From: Bacteroidota bacterium
GTDB lineage: Bacteria > Bacteroidota > Bacteroidia > JACCXN01
Assembly (NCBI GenBank): GCA_013696965.1
Contig: JACCXN010000060.1
Span: forward strand, 1-58,274
Direction: 5' to 3'
Length of the DNA stretch: 58,274 nt
In this document: positions 28,234-37,860 of the stretch, in pieces
Layout of the letters: every line of letters begins with the position of its first letter
How positions within the stretch are numbered: the first letter of the stretch is position 1
Made by a program: the position numbers and the translations under genes
Notes under the pieces: model-generated
Seen by the model: the letters and a program-made list of their open reading frames with translations, nothing else
Databases searched by the model: none
What the model was told of the DNA's origin: nothing

Positions 28234-28271
28234 TTTTGAAATATAAGGTTTGCTCTTGCTTTAAACTATTA

Positions 28272-28697
28272 TTATTGTTTAAAACCTATGAGCAAAACAG
28301 CGCAACCAGAGGTATTGCCTGAAACCAATTCTGCTTCAATTATACATTCAATGGTAGAATTTATTTTAAAATCCCAATAAGAAGAAGTTTTATAATCAGA
28401 ATTTTTAAAAAGAAGGTTTCGTTGCTTGTCATATACTGAAAATATTAAATTTCCATCTGTTAACCCACTGCATGCAGAGAAACGATAGGTTGTTCCTCCA
28501 AATAAAGTAGCATGAAATTCAGCAACTTCTTTTTCAAGCAACAATGAACGATAGGATTGTCCATCGGAGATAAATTTACCTCCCAGGTGTTTGGAACACA
28601 ATGTGGCAATTGTGTCGCATTGTGCCCAGGCACTGTTACTGACCAAAGCGAAACTCAAAAGTGCGATTGAAACGTGTAATAATATCCTATTTCTCAT
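28272..28697 (-). CDS. Hypothetical secreted protein
   Basis: The 141-residue product has a clear signal peptide ending in AWAQ (about 1-26) and a beta-rich mature part with four cysteines (CDTIATLC, SAC, IEC/GCAV), compatible with disulfides. I do not recognise a named family; similar small exported proteins are seen in Bacteroidota. It lies just upstream (transcriptionally) of the ABC transporter with a 38-nt gap and downstream of a lipoprotein gene on the same strand, so the three may share a transcript. Confidence 0.72.
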   Translation of the reverse strand: MRNRILLHVSIALLSFALVSNSAWAQCDTIATLCSKHLGGKFISDGQSYRSLLLEKEVAEFHATLFGGTTYRFSACSGLTDGNLIFSVYDKQRNLLFKNSDYKTSSYWDFKINSTIECIIEAELVSGNTSGCAVLLIGFKQ

Positions 28698-28737
28698 AAT
28701 AATGTGATTATCTTGCTTTAAATCTATTAATTTAATA

Positions 28738-29652
28738 TCAGCTTATAATTTTAGATCTTAATTTTTTGACGCTACTTGCAATGGTTTTAAATTGCTCATC
28801 AGAAATTTTCACTTCAGTTCTGCTGTTTATGGTAGTGGTTTTAGTTGCAACATCAGTTGTTGGCTTTTCATAAATATACACATATTCAACTGCATCAAAA
28901 TCTTCAGCAAGATCAATTAAAAGATCAGTAATTTCTTTAAATTCTTCTTTTTGATAATAAGGGCTTAATAATTTTATTACGTTTTCTAAGGATGATTTTT
29001 GCTCACCAATTCTTTTTATTAATTCAGGATCGTTTTTTTGTTCAGCCGCCTGAATTGCAAAATGTAAGCTTTCAACAAACCCACCCACTAAAATTAAGAC
29101 ACCGATATCGTTTCTTTCCTGGTTCTTTAAGTAAGAGTCACTTGCCCTGTAGGCATCAGAAACAAGAATCAATATGGAATCCTGGTTACCCATGTTTTTT
29201 TCAAATCGTTCTAACAATGTTTTGTCAAAGGCTCCCATAACTCCTAAATCCTCAGCAATACCTTTTATATATTTCAAGTAAAGTAATGCATCCTGAGTTT
29301 GATCATATATAGTAACATAACCCATGTCAGCACCATAAACCCCAAGATTAATAGCTTTTTGAAATTTTGTTGGATAAGCCTCTGAACCTTTTGGAGGATT
29401 TAGCATTTCTTTATTGTAATTGGAACCAAGTTCCTTAATCAATAAAGCAGTTTGAATAGGGGATGGGATAGAAAAAATTTCACCGTTTATAGTTAACAAT
29501 GTAGAATTTGAATGATCAACTTGCTGAATTTCTTCAACTTGTTCTTGCGAATCGTTTGTTTCTTTTCCACCACAACTCACCAGAAAAATGGAAAGTAAAA
29601 AAACGGAAAAAATAAAATCAATAATTTTTACTGGTTTAATAATATTAGCCAT
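28738..29652 (-). CDS. Hypothetical lipoprotein, alpha-helical
   Basis: The frame is open to 29727, but the ATG at 29652 gives a proper signal peptide and lipobox (LSIFLVSC, then GGKE), so I chose it. The mature protein of about 280 residues looks mainly helical, with repeated acidic helices and motifs such as YGADMGYVTIYDQTQDALLYLK near 110. It resembles Bacteroidota lipoproteins of unknown function. No catalytic motif was identified. It is followed at 40 nt by the small secreted protein gene on the same strand. Confidence 0.78.
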   Translation of the reverse strand: MANIIKPVKIIDFIFSVFLLSIFLVSCGGKETNDSQEQVEEIQQVDHSNSTLLTINGEIFSIPSPIQTALLIKELGSNYNKEMLNPPKGSEAYPTKFQKAINLGVYGADMGYVTIYDQTQDALLYLKYIKGIAEDLGVMGAFDKTLLERFEKNMGNQDSILILVSDAYRASDSYLKNQERNDIGVLILVGGFVESLHFAIQAAEQKNDPELIKRIGEQKSSLENVIKLLSPYYQKEEFKEITDLLIDLAEDFDAVEYVYIYEKPTTDVATKTTTINSRTEVKISDEQFKTIASSVKKLRSKIIS

Positions 29653-29803
29653 AAATGTTGTGTATTGAATTATGCTGCAAGTAATAAAAAAAATATCACA
29701 TCTCAAAAAAAAATCTGCGATTAACAAATAATATCCTTTGATGAGCTACTATTTCCCTCAGATTAGCATTATGGAGGTGAGCCGATAAAAAAATGAAAAA
29801 GTA

Positions 29804-30253
29804 TTAATCAAGGGCTTCAAGTGCTTTCTCCACATGGAACTCGCCATGAAAAGCATCTCTGTATATTTTAATTACAATTCCTTGCTTGTTAATAATGAAT
29901 GTTTCTCTGCCTGGTATAAGGCCAAGAACCTTGGAAATACCGTATGTGTTTTTAACAATACCATTTGGATCGCTAAGAATGCGAAAAGGCAAATTGTGTT
30001 TTTCTGAAAATTGCTGATGACTCTCAATAGAATCTGAACTAATTCCAATAACATCAGCGCCAATATTAATAAAGTCCTGGTATTTATCCCTGAAACAACA
30101 AACTTCTTTGGTGCAGGTTTTTGTTTCATCCTTAGGGTAAAAGAACAGCACTACAGGTTTCTTGTTAAAACAATCACTTAGCTTAAATCTGTTGAGGTTT
30201 TGATCGAAAAGTATAAAGTCCGGAGCTTTATCCCCGGGTTTAATTTTATCCAT
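29804..30253 (-). CDS. bcp: Thioredoxin-dependent thiol peroxidase (PrxQ/Bcp)
   Basis: The 149-residue atypical 2-Cys peroxiredoxin has PVVLFFYPKD followed by peroxidatic Cys47 (TKTCTKE) and resolving Cys52 five residues later (EVCCFRD), the exact PrxQ/Bcp spacing. An additional Cys53 lies next to the resolving one. It reduces peroxides using thioredoxin, so it works in parallel with the AhpC-type enzyme at 17707. The gene is followed on its own strand by unrelated genes, and it lies 75 nt after the M42 peptidase gene. Confidence 0.93.
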   Translation of the reverse strand: MDKIKPGDKAPDFILFDQNLNRFKLSDCFNKKPVVLFFYPKDETKTCTKEVCCFRDKYQDFINIGADVIGISSDSIESHQQFSEKHNLPFRILSDPNGIVKNTYGISKVLGLIPGRETFIINKQGIVIKIYRDAFHGEFHVEKALEALD

Positions 30254-30328
30254 ATGAAATTTTTTCAGCTTTAATTTTTATTTGTTTAAAGCTTTATTAA
30301 AAACTTAAGTTTATATATAATTATTATG

Positions 30329-31423
30329 TTATTTCAGGTATTTAAAGTCATGGTTGTTTTTAATGGCCTTAAGGGAGTTTAAAATCAGTCTTATCACATT
30401 ATCCACATCATCCTTATGAACCATTTCAACCGTTGTATGCATGTATCTTAAAGGAAGTGAAATAAGTGCGGATGCAACTCCACCCATTGAATAGGCAAAT
30501 GCATCTGTATCCGTACCTGTTACTCTTGAAGCGGCCTGTCTTTGAAAAGGAATTTTAGATTTTTCTGCCGTTTCAACCAACAACTTCAAAAGATTATTTT
30601 GAACGGATGGGCCATAAGTTAAAACAGGACCTTTTCCAGAATGAATATCTCCATTTTGAATCTTGTTTATCATTGGAGTTTGTGTATCATGACAAACATC
30701 CGTTACAAGTGCTATATTGGGTTTGATAGTGTGAGTGATCATTTCTGCTCCGCGTAATCCAACTTCCTCCTGCACAGCATTAGTTATATATAAACCAAAG
30801 GGCAGTTTGATTTTTTCTTCTTTTAGAATTCGGGCTACCTCAGCAATCATAAATCCACCTATTCTATTGTCAAGGGCTCTTCCAACATAATACCTGTTGT
30901 TAAGAAAAATAAATTCATCCTCATAAGTAACAACACAGCCTACATGAATTCCCAGTTTTTCAACTTCATCTTTTGTTGTGCATCCACAATCAAGAAAAAT
31001 ATTTTTCAAAGCAGGAGATTCTTCCTTTGACTGATCTCTTGTATGTATTGCAGGCCAACCAAATACCGCTTTTATTATTCCTTTAGGCGTATGTATATTT
31101 ACTCTTTTTGAAGGGGCTATCTGATGATCAGATCCTCCATTTTTTTTTAAATAGATAAATCCATCGCTTGTAATGTAATTGACAAACCATGATATTTCAT
31201 CTGCATGGGCCTCAATTACCACTTTGAATGTAGCCTTTGGGTTAATAACCCCTACAGTTGTACCATAAGTATCAACAAAATAATCATCAATGTAAGGCTT
31301 AAGGTAATTTAGCCACATTTTTTGCCCTTCAGCTTCAAACCCTGTAGGAGATGGGTTGTTAATATACTGTTCTAAGAATTTAAGAGAGTTTTTATTTAAC
31401 AGTGAGGTGGATTTTTTTGCCAT
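30329..31423 (-). CDS. M42-family metallopeptidase (glutamyl aminopeptidase/DAP type)
   Basis: This 364-residue cytosolic protein of the M42 family (TET-like di-zinc aminopeptidases) has metal-ligand motifs in order: EAHADEISW near 71-79, the RALDNRIGG region near 183, the catalytic pair NAVQEEVGLRGA near 214-225, VTDVCHDTQTP near 240, and TTVEMVHKDD near 335 with the final His ligand. Length is normal. It probably removes N-terminal residues from short peptides. A TAATTTTG box on the minus strand (31473-31480) lies 49 nt before the ATG. Confidence 0.93.
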   Translation of the reverse strand: MAKKSTSLLNKNSLKFLEQYINNPSPTGFEAEGQKMWLNYLKPYIDDYFVDTYGTTVGVINPKATFKVVIEAHADEISWFVNYITSDGFIYLKKNGGSDHQIAPSKRVNIHTPKGIIKAVFGWPAIHTRDQSKEESPALKNIFLDCGCTTKDEVEKLGIHVGCVVTYEDEFIFLNNRYYVGRALDNRIGGFMIAEVARILKEEKIKLPFGLYITNAVQEEVGLRGAEMITHTIKPNIALVTDVCHDTQTPMINKIQNGDIHSGKGPVLTYGPSVQNNLLKLLVETAEKSKIPFQRQAASRVTGTDTDAFAYSMGGVASALISLPLRYMHTTVEMVHKDDVDNVIRLILNSLKAIKNNHDFKYLK

Positions 31424-31472
31424 AACTTATTTTTAAGGGCGTAAAAGTAAAAAAATATGGTAACAATGAATG

Positions 31473-31480
31473 CAAAATTA
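31473..31480 (-). promoter_or_regulatory. -7 box upstream of the M42 peptidase
   Basis: TAATTTTG on the minus strand matches TAnnTTTG, 49 nt before the start codon. A -33 TTG at 19 nt is not evident. Confidence 0.35.
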
Positions 31481-31582
31481 GTTTAAACATATATATATGG
31501 TTGATAAATTATAAATTTTTTGAATTTATTATTTATATTTGGCTCTATCATTAAATAAAAATTCAACTGATATTTTAAATTC

Positions 31583-32647
31583 ATGAATAAAAAAAATTTT
31601 TTTTACCTGCTGTTTTTAATCAGTTTTAACCTGATTGCCCAGGATGACAATCCTGAAATAATTGTAATATCCGATACGGAATCAGAAACTAATCGAGAGG
31701 CAATGAAATTGTACAATGCCGGGATTAAAAATTTTCAATCAAAGAACTATGCAGACGCAGTTGGGAATTATTCAGGGGCAATAAACCTTGTGGATAGTTT
31801 TGTTAAAGCATATTATAACAGGGGAATGGCCAAATATGAACTGAAGGATTTTTCCGGTGCATCGGCTGATTTTACCAAAACAATTGAATTGACACCTGGC
31901 TCGGATATCGCTTTTTTTAGACGTGGAGAATGCTTTCTGGCACTCAAAAAGAAGCCTGAAGCAATGAGTGATTTTGATAGAGCAATTTCAATTAACCCCG
32001 GGGAGGCCAAATATTTCTACAACAGGGGGGTAGTAAATTTTGAAAATCAACAATACAAATTAGCCATTGAAGATTTTTCAAAAACAGTTATTTTAGATGA
32101 TAATCATGCCTATGCATACAATGACAGAGGAAGTGCAAAAAGGAACATGGATGACTATGATGGTGCCATTTCAGACTACAATAAAGCGATAAAAATTAAT
32201 CCCTCCCTTGCCTTTGTCTATAATAATTCGGGTTCTGCAAAAAAGCGAAAAGGTGATTTCCAAGGGGCTATTGGCGAGTACAACCAGGCAATTAGAATGA
32301 AAAGTGATTACTACATTGCCATTAATAACAGGGGCAGTGCGAAATTTGAAATGGGTGATTTCCAAGGTGCAATAAATGATTTTACTGAAGCACTTAAAAT
32401 AAATCCAAAATATGCTTTTGCTTTTAATAACAGGGCAACCGCTAAATATAAAATGAAAGATTATAAAGGCGCTGTTGAGGATTGCAATAAAGCAATTGGC
32501 CTTGATCCTAATTATGGATATGCATTTTTAAATAGGGGTATTGCCAAAGAAATGCTACGTGACCCTGAAGGTGCATGCAGTGATTGGCAAAAAGCATCCA
32601 CTTTGGGTGTAACCAATGCCGGAAGTTATACAAAGGATTGCAAATAA
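31583..32647 (+). CDS. Exported tetratricopeptide-repeat protein
   Basis: The 354-residue product has a signal peptide (about 1-19, ending FNLIAQ) and eight 34-residue TPR units from about residue 40 to the end. They show the repeated signature AYNNRGxAKxxxxDxxGAIxDxxKAIxxxP. No enzymatic domain is present. Such proteins act as periplasmic or outer-membrane-associated scaffolds. The gene lies 56 nt before the PorE-like OmpA gene on the same strand, so the two are probably an operon and may act together at the envelope. A TATATTTG box (31534-31541) lies 41 nt upstream. Confidence 0.9.
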   Translation: MNKKNFFYLLFLISFNLIAQDDNPEIIVISDTESETNREAMKLYNAGIKNFQSKNYADAVGNYSGAINLVDSFVKAYYNRGMAKYELKDFSGASADFTKTIELTPGSDIAFFRRGECFLALKKKPEAMSDFDRAISINPGEAKYFYNRGVVNFENQQYKLAIEDFSKTVILDDNHAYAYNDRGSAKRNMDDYDGAISDYNKAIKINPSLAFVYNNSGSAKKRKGDFQGAIGEYNQAIRMKSDYYIAINNRGSAKFEMGDFQGAINDFTEALKINPKYAFAFNNRATAKYKMKDYKGAVEDCNKAIGLDPNYGYAFLNRGIAKEMLRDPEGACSDWQKASTLGVTNAGSYTKDCK

Positions 32648-32703
32648 AATTATTCATTTTGAATCTGCCCAATGTTCATAGGATTCTAAAAAATATAAAA
32701 CAG

Positions 32704-34764
32704 ATGAAATTAAATAAATTACTTGTTATAGCTGTCGTTTTTCTACAAACCATATTTGCTTACGGGCAAAATGTAGAGTTTTCTAAAGACAATTTTAAAG
32801 ATCAGAAAGATGGTCTTAAAAAGGCATTAAATGAAATTAGTGAAGGGGATAAATATTTTAGTGAAGGACCATCCCGGTATAAAATAGCAATTGACAATTA
32901 TCTTGCTGCTCAAAAATTCAATCCCAACAATGCCGTTTTGAATTATAAAATCGGAAAATGTTTGTTGCACACCATTGACAAAACGGATGCTATTCCCTAT
33001 CTTGAAAAAGCCTATAAATTAGTGCCTGATATTGCTGAGGATGTTCGCTATTTACTTGGCAAGGCTTATCATTTGAACATGGAATTTGATGTTGCCACAA
33101 CACATTATAAGGCTTATAAAGACAGGTTGACAAAAAACCAGCAGGAAGAGTTGTTGATTGTCAATAGAAATTTAAATGAATGTATAAATGGTAAGGATTT
33201 AGTTGCAAATCCTACCAGAGTTTTTCTTGATAACTTAGGTAAAACGGTAAACAGTAAATATCCTGATTATGGACCATTAATATCTGCAGATGAATCTGTA
33301 CTTATTTTTACCTCTCGCAGGGATAATACAACAGGTTTAGGAATTGATCCTTACATTATGGAATATTTTGAAGATATTTATATTTCATACAATAACAATG
33401 GTAAATGGAGTACAGCTGTTAATATGGGAAAACCTATTAATACAGAAGAACATGATGCAACTGTGGGGCTTTCGGCAGATGGACAAAAAATGCTTGTTTA
33501 TAAAGATGATAAAGGTGACGGAAATATTTATGAATGTGAACTTAAAGGGGATAATTGGTCCAAACCACAAAAATTATCCAAAAACATAAATTCTGCGCAC
33601 CATGAATCATCTGCATGCTTTTCTCCAAATGGAAAAGCCTTGTATTTTGTAAGCAACAATCCTGATGTTAGTATTGGTGGAAGGGATATTTTCGTTAGTT
33701 ATGCAGATGAAAAAGGCAAATGGGGAAAATCCGTTAATCTTGGACCAACCATCAATACAAAATTAAACGAGGAAAGTGTTTTTATGCATCCTGATGGTAA
33801 GAGTTTGTACTTTAGTTCGCAGGGCCATAAAAGCATGGGCGGGTATGATATTTTTAAATCTGTAATTGATGAGGGTGGAAAATGGTCAACTCCAGTTAAT
33901 GTAGGGTATCCGATAAATACACCGGATGATGATGTGTTTTTTGTATTGTCAGCAAGCGGAAAGCATGGCTATTATTCTTCATTCAGACCTGATGGAGAGG
34001 GTGAGAAGGACATTTACATGATAACATTTTTAGGTCCTGAAAAGCAATTGGTTTTAAATACCGAAGATAACCTTTTAGCCAGTGTTGCCGAACCTGTGAG
34101 AGAAAGAGTAATTGAGGAAGCAGTGGTTGTTGAAGCTGCAAAAATTACTTTGCTTAAAGGTGTTATAAGTGATGCGATGACACAAATTCCTTTGGAAGCA
34201 GATATTGAGTTAATTGATAATGATAAAAATATTGTATTGGCAAATTTCAAGTCCAATAATAAATCCGGAAAGTATTTGCTCTCTTTGCCTTCGGGTAAAA
34301 ATTATGGAATTGCCGTAAAAGTGCAGGGATATTTGTTTCATTCCGAAAACTTTAATATTCCTGCAATTGCTGATTACCAGGAAATAACCAAGGACATTCA
34401 AATGAAAAATGTAGCAGTTGGAAGCAAAATAGTATTGAAAAACATATTTTTCGATTTTGGTAAATTTACACTAAGGCCAGAATCAACCAATGAGTTGGAA
34501 AGACTAATTAAGTTACTCAATGATGTACCAACATTGAAAATCGAAATTTCCGGACATACTGATAACAGGGGTTCTGCTGAAATGAACCAGAAGCTTTCAG
34601 AGAACAGGGCAAAAACAGTTGTTGAATACCTTATAAACAAAGGGATTCCTACTTCCAGGCTTGAATTCAAGGGTTATGGACTGACTGAGCCGGTTGCAAC
34701 CAATGAAACGGATGAAGGACGTCAGGAAAACAGAAGAACTGAGTTTAAGATTTTGAGTAAATAA
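32704..34764 (+). CDS. PorE-like OmpA protein (TPR, PD40 propeller, CRD, OmpA)
   Basis: The start at 32704 gives a signal peptide (KLLVIAVVFLQTIFAYGQ); the longer frame from 32584 would overlap the preceding gene and lacks one. The domain order in 687 residues is TPR-like helices (about 30-150), a WD40/PD40 beta-propeller with SADESVLIFTSRR, SADGQKMLVYKD, SPNGKALYFVSNN and HPDGKSLYFSSQG blades (about 165-430), a carboxypeptidase-regulatory-like fold (about 480-570) and a C-terminal OmpA peptidoglycan-binding domain (ISGHTDNRGSAEMNQKLSENRA near 618). This is the architecture of PorE of the T9SS, which anchors the machine to peptidoglycan. Bacteroidota have several paralogues of this form, so PorE itself is not certain. 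Confidence 0.88.
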   Translation: MKLNKLLVIAVVFLQTIFAYGQNVEFSKDNFKDQKDGLKKALNEISEGDKYFSEGPSRYKIAIDNYLAAQKFNPNNAVLNYKIGKCLLHTIDKTDAIPYLEKAYKLVPDIAEDVRYLLGKAYHLNMEFDVATTHYKAYKDRLTKNQQEELLIVNRNLNECINGKDLVANPTRVFLDNLGKTVNSKYPDYGPLISADESVLIFTSRRDNTTGLGIDPYIMEYFEDIYISYNNNGKWSTAVNMGKPINTEEHDATVGLSADGQKMLVYKDDKGDGNIYECELKGDNWSKPQKLSKNINSAHHESSACFSPNGKALYFVSNNPDVSIGGRDIFVSYADEKGKWGKSVNLGPTINTKLNEESVFMHPDGKSLYFSSQGHKSMGGYDIFKSVIDEGGKWSTPVNVGYPINTPDDDVFFVLSASGKHGYYSSFRPDGEGEKDIYMITFLGPEKQLVLNTEDNLLASVAEPVRERVIEEAVVVEAAKITLLKGVISDAMTQIPLEADIELIDNDKNIVLANFKSNNKSGKYLLSLPSGKNYGIAVKVQGYLFHSENFNIPAIADYQEITKDIQMKNVAVGSKIVLKNIFFDFGKFTLRPESTNELERLIKLLNDVPTLKIEISGHTDNRGSAEMNQKLSENRAKTVVEYLINKGIPTSRLEFKGYGLTEPVATNETDEGRQENRRTEFKILSK

Positions 34765-34803
34765 ACCATTCTTTCATACTTTTACTTGCTAAGAATTCCA
34801 CAT

Positions 34804-34857
34804 GATTAGAACTAAAAAAAAGTATAGCTGACTGCTATACTTTTTTTAGTTCTAATC
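34804..34857. terminator. Long hairpin terminator after the PorE-like gene
   Basis: A stem of 24 bp (GATTAGAACT, an A-tract and AGTATAGC at 34804-34828, complement at 34834-34857) has a 5-nt loop TGACT. The only irregularity is one extra A in the left arm (8 A against 7 T). The internal A/T tracts make it effective in both directions. It is unusually long for a terminator. Confidence 0.75.
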
Positions 34858-35014
34858 TTACCTGTTAATTCAATATTTGTCTATTCTTATTTTAATCCTA
34901 ATAATTTTATCCACCCTGCTGTAAAAAGACGAACTGCTGTGTTGTTTCTGAAAAAAGAATAATAATTTCATTGAAATTGGTATGTTTCAGCCAAAATAAT
35001 AAATGATTATTTTT

Positions 35015-36403
35015 TCATCGCTTTATAATCTTTCCTTTTTTATGCGTGTTGTTATCTTTATTGAATTCATAAAAATAAATCCCGGCATTTAGAAAGGATA
35101 AATCAAGGTTGTTTTTACCTGGGTTTAATTTTGCAGAATATAATGATTTGCCATAAATATCTTTAATTATAAGACTTTCCTTATTTATACCTTCAAAATC
35201 AATAATTAATTCATCATAAAAAGGATTAGGGTATATAAGAAATTGTAGTGGAATATGTTCGTTTAAAGAAACCGAAGAAATCAAGGTAGAGGCAAAATAG
35301 TTCTGAATAATCTTGTTTGATGGATCGTATTTATTCAAATATTGAATCCTTGTGCTGGCAGTATCTTCATTGTTATCAGTATAAAAATACATAGTAAATG
35401 GTTGTGATGAATTGGCAGGGATTTGAAAACTGAAAGCATTTACCCAAGGCTGCAAGCATACATCAGCACACATGGCAGTTTCCCAACCTGAGGGGATATT
35501 GTTCTGAAGTCGTTTAATTTCAATCTCCGCAGCTGATGAACTATTGTTTGTAAGGGTACTATGTATTTCAATGACAGTTCCAGCTAATGCAGAAGCAAAG
35601 CTGTCAGTATCCAGGTTAAAAACAAAACTACCGCTAGCTGGAGAGGAATTGCAAGGAATTCCAAGCAAACTATCAATATCACATATCATATTATCAGGAG
35701 ATTTGTGAAACCAGGCATGTTTTGTATAAACCACTCCATTCGGTTTTATTAGGTAAGCATTATTTGGGGCAGGCCCAAAATATTCCCACCAATTATTACA
35801 AGGACCATCTAAAAGAACAGTTGGCAAAATAGTCATATTTGAAAGCATAGTGTTGACCAATGTTTTTCTTTGCCCATAAGTTTTAGGCTGTTCATACAAC
35901 ACGCCCTGCTGTTGATTCTGAGAAGTAACCCAGACAGAACCACTATAAGGGCTTGGGCCGTTGATAGGGTGGGCTTCAACAACATTAACAATAAATATCT
36001 TAATGTCATTTGGGTAAGTGTTGTAAATGTAATTTAAAACAGGCATTTTATCTCGGTAAACAGGACAAGTATAATTTCCAGCAACCAGCAATATTGGTTT
36101 GCCTTCAGCAAGTTCAGCCTGAATATGAACAGGATTGCCTGCAGGGGTATAAAAAGTAAAATCAGCAATTGTATCTCCAGATTGTAAGCCGCTTGTTTGA
36201 TAATTCCCTGTATAAACAGGAATCATACAAATAGAATCAGAATCAAGAGGTAGGGAAGCAATTCCAATAGTTGGTTTTAAAAATATGGATTGGCCAAAAA
36301 CCGAAATTATATTTATATTCAATAACAAAATAAAAATATACTTGCTTTGGGATAGGGATATAATTTGTTTTTTTGTCATAGGGTATAACCTTGTTATATT
36401 CAT
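35015..36403 (-). CDS. T9SS-secreted protein with iodothyronine-deiodinase-like thioredoxin fold
   Basis: The product has 462 residues. An alternative start at 36379 (MTKKQ) gives a more usual signal peptide (to GQ near residue 38). Residues about 75-245 form a thioredoxin-fold domain with GNYTCPVYRDKMP (Cys113) and VVEAHPINGP (141-150). These align by eye with the GSCTUPPF and EEAHPSDGW motifs of iodothyronine deiodinases, Cys113 falling at the selenocysteine position. A beta-sandwich follows (about 255-370), and a T9SS type A sorting domain (IYPNPFYDELII to the end). It is predicted to be exported by T9SS. Real deiodinase activity is not implied; a thiol peroxidase or redox role is as likely. 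Confidence 0.83.
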   Translation of the reverse strand: MNITRLYPMTKKQIISLSQSKYIFILLLNINIISVFGQSIFLKPTIGIASLPLDSDSICMIPVYTGNYQTSGLQSGDTIADFTFYTPAGNPVHIQAELAEGKPILLVAGNYTCPVYRDKMPVLNYIYNTYPNDIKIFIVNVVEAHPINGPSPYSGSVWVTSQNQQQGVLYEQPKTYGQRKTLVNTMLSNMTILPTVLLDGPCNNWWEYFGPAPNNAYLIKPNGVVYTKHAWFHKSPDNMICDIDSLLGIPCNSSPASGSFVFNLDTDSFASALAGTVIEIHSTLTNNSSSAAEIEIKRLQNNIPSGWETAMCADVCLQPWVNAFSFQIPANSSQPFTMYFYTDNNEDTASTRIQYLNKYDPSNKIIQNYFASTLISSVSLNEHIPLQFLIYPNPFYDELIIDFEGINKESLIIKDIYGKSLYSAKLNPGKNNLDLSFLNAGIYFYEFNKDNNTHKKGKIIKR

Positions 36404-36717
36404 TCCAGTTTGTGAGGGCTATTTCAGAATATTTTCAAAAATATAGTAATCAAATATAATAAAAACAAATTAAATTGGTCAATTAACAGATGCTGACCTA
36501 ATTATTAAATAAAAGCCAACAGAAAGTGCTTGCTATATTAATTTCACCTTGCTTTTAATTTTCTTTTTTGATAGTTTTTCCTAGAGTTTCTTGGTGCTTT
36601 CTTCCAGCACTTGTTTTTCTACTAATGTTCTTCCAATGATTTTATCCAAGCTGCAAATAAATAATTCGAATGAAATCAAAATGATGGATATTATAAGGTG
36701 TTGAGGGAACAAATCCC
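36404..36717. other. Intergenic stretch with promoter-like boxes
   Basis: No gene is seen. On the minus strand TATTTTTG (36436-36443) and TATATTTG (36451-36458) fit TAnnTTTG. The second has a TTG 21 nt further upstream (36480-36482). They lie 33 and 48 nt before the start of the deiodinase-like gene and are probably its promoter. The remainder (36490-36717) shows nothing I can name. Confidence 0.4.
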
Positions 36718-37860
36718 TTATTTTAGAACTACCATTTTTTTTGTTTCAGCCAGAGTTCCAGCATTAAAATGGTAATAATATATTCCATTAGGTAGTGATG
36801 TTCCTTCAAATACTATTTCATGTTTTCCTGGTGCTTGTGTTTTGTTTTCCAGGAGGGCAATTTCATGGCCTAAAAAATCAAGTATTTTTAATGAAACTGT
36901 TTGGGAAGTAGTAAGATGATAACTTATTGTAGTAATAGAACTGAATGGATTAGGAACATTTTGTTCTAATGTGAATAATGACTCAGGAGTTTTATTTATA
37001 CCAACATCATTGACCTTTGTACTAAAAGAAAACACCTGAGAGGCCTCACTTAAATAACCTCCATTGTTGGCTGTAACCCTCCAAAAATAAGTGGTTGTAT
37101 CTTCCAGATTGGTAATGAAAACATTGGTGGTTCTGCCATTTTTTGTAAAAAAGATGTCGGTAAAATCTTCATCACGCGCAACCTCTACTTTATACAGCAA
37201 GGCAGTGGCAACTGAACTCCAGGATAAGGATTGATTGTAGGCAATATTAAATGTATTGTTAGCAGGAAAAGTGAGTGTGGGAGCTTCAGGCCGGGTAGAA
37301 TCATTTCCAATATAAGTAATAAACATTTCAATTTTTTCATTGGGATTATTGTTGGCATCACGCGGAGATGCAACAATATTATCCACTACGCTCATTCCCT
37401 CGTAAGCTTTTCCATAAACAGAATAGTTTCCATTAAGGTTGGTGGCCGAGGCTACACAAATAAAAAACTGAGAAGTTGCACTGTTAATATCCGAACTTCT
37501 GGCAGCAGATAATATGCCTCTTGTATGTGATACTTCGCTAAATTCAGCATCAACTTTAGGCTGGGATGGGTTTCCATATCCCCATGTGTTTTTTGGTCCG
37601 CTCCTTGAGTTTGGATCTCCACCCTGAATCATGAAACCCGGAATAACCCTGTGAAAAGCAGTGGAATCATAAAACTGGGAAGCAACCAAACCACTAAAAT
37701 TTGCAACATGCATGGGGGCAATTGTAGGAAATAATTCAATTTTAATTTCACCAATTGAAACTCCTGAACGTTTTGCCTCTAATAAGAATTGAGGCTTTTG
37801 GGCCTTAACCGTTATTGTTGTTAAAAGAATTAATAAACTTAAGTAAATATTTTTTTGCAT
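36718..37860 (-). CDS. T9SS-secreted cyclophilin-type peptidyl-prolyl isomerase
   Basis: The chosen start at 37860 (MQKNIYLSLLILL) gives a signal peptide; the frame is open 72 nt further upstream. The 380-residue protein has a cyclophilin domain (about 25-190) with the landmarks FHRVIPGFMIQGGDP and SQFFICVASATNLNGNYSVYGK, containing the active-site Arg, Phe and Gln residues. It is followed by a fibronectin-III-like domain (about 200-285, SWSSVATALLYKVEVA) and a T9SS type A sorting domain (VPNPFSSITTISYHL to the end). It should catalyse proline isomerisation at the cell surface or outside the cell, perhaps assisting folding of other T9SS cargo, which is an inference. Confidence 0.92.
   Translation of the reverse strand: MQKNIYLSLLILLTTITVKAQKPQFLLEAKRSGVSIGEIKIELFPTIAPMHVANFSGLVASQFYDSTAFHRVIPGFMIQGGDPNSRSGPKNTWGYGNPSQPKVDAEFSEVSHTRGILSAARSSDINSATSQFFICVASATNLNGNYSVYGKAYEGMSVVDNIVASPRDANNNPNEKIEMFITYIGNDSTRPEAPTLTFPANNTFNIAYNQSLSWSSVATALLYKVEVARDEDFTDIFFTKNGRTTNVFITNLEDTTTYFWRVTANNGGYLSEASQVFSFSTKVNDVGINKTPESLFTLEQNVPNPFSSITTISYHLTTSQTVSLKILDFLGHEIALLENKTQAPGKHEIVFEGTSLPNGIYYYHFNAGTLAETKKMVVLK

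Noticed and set aside
32584-32703. 40-codon N-terminal extension of the PorE-like protein
   Set aside because: It would overlap the TPR gene and hide the signal peptide that starts at 32704.
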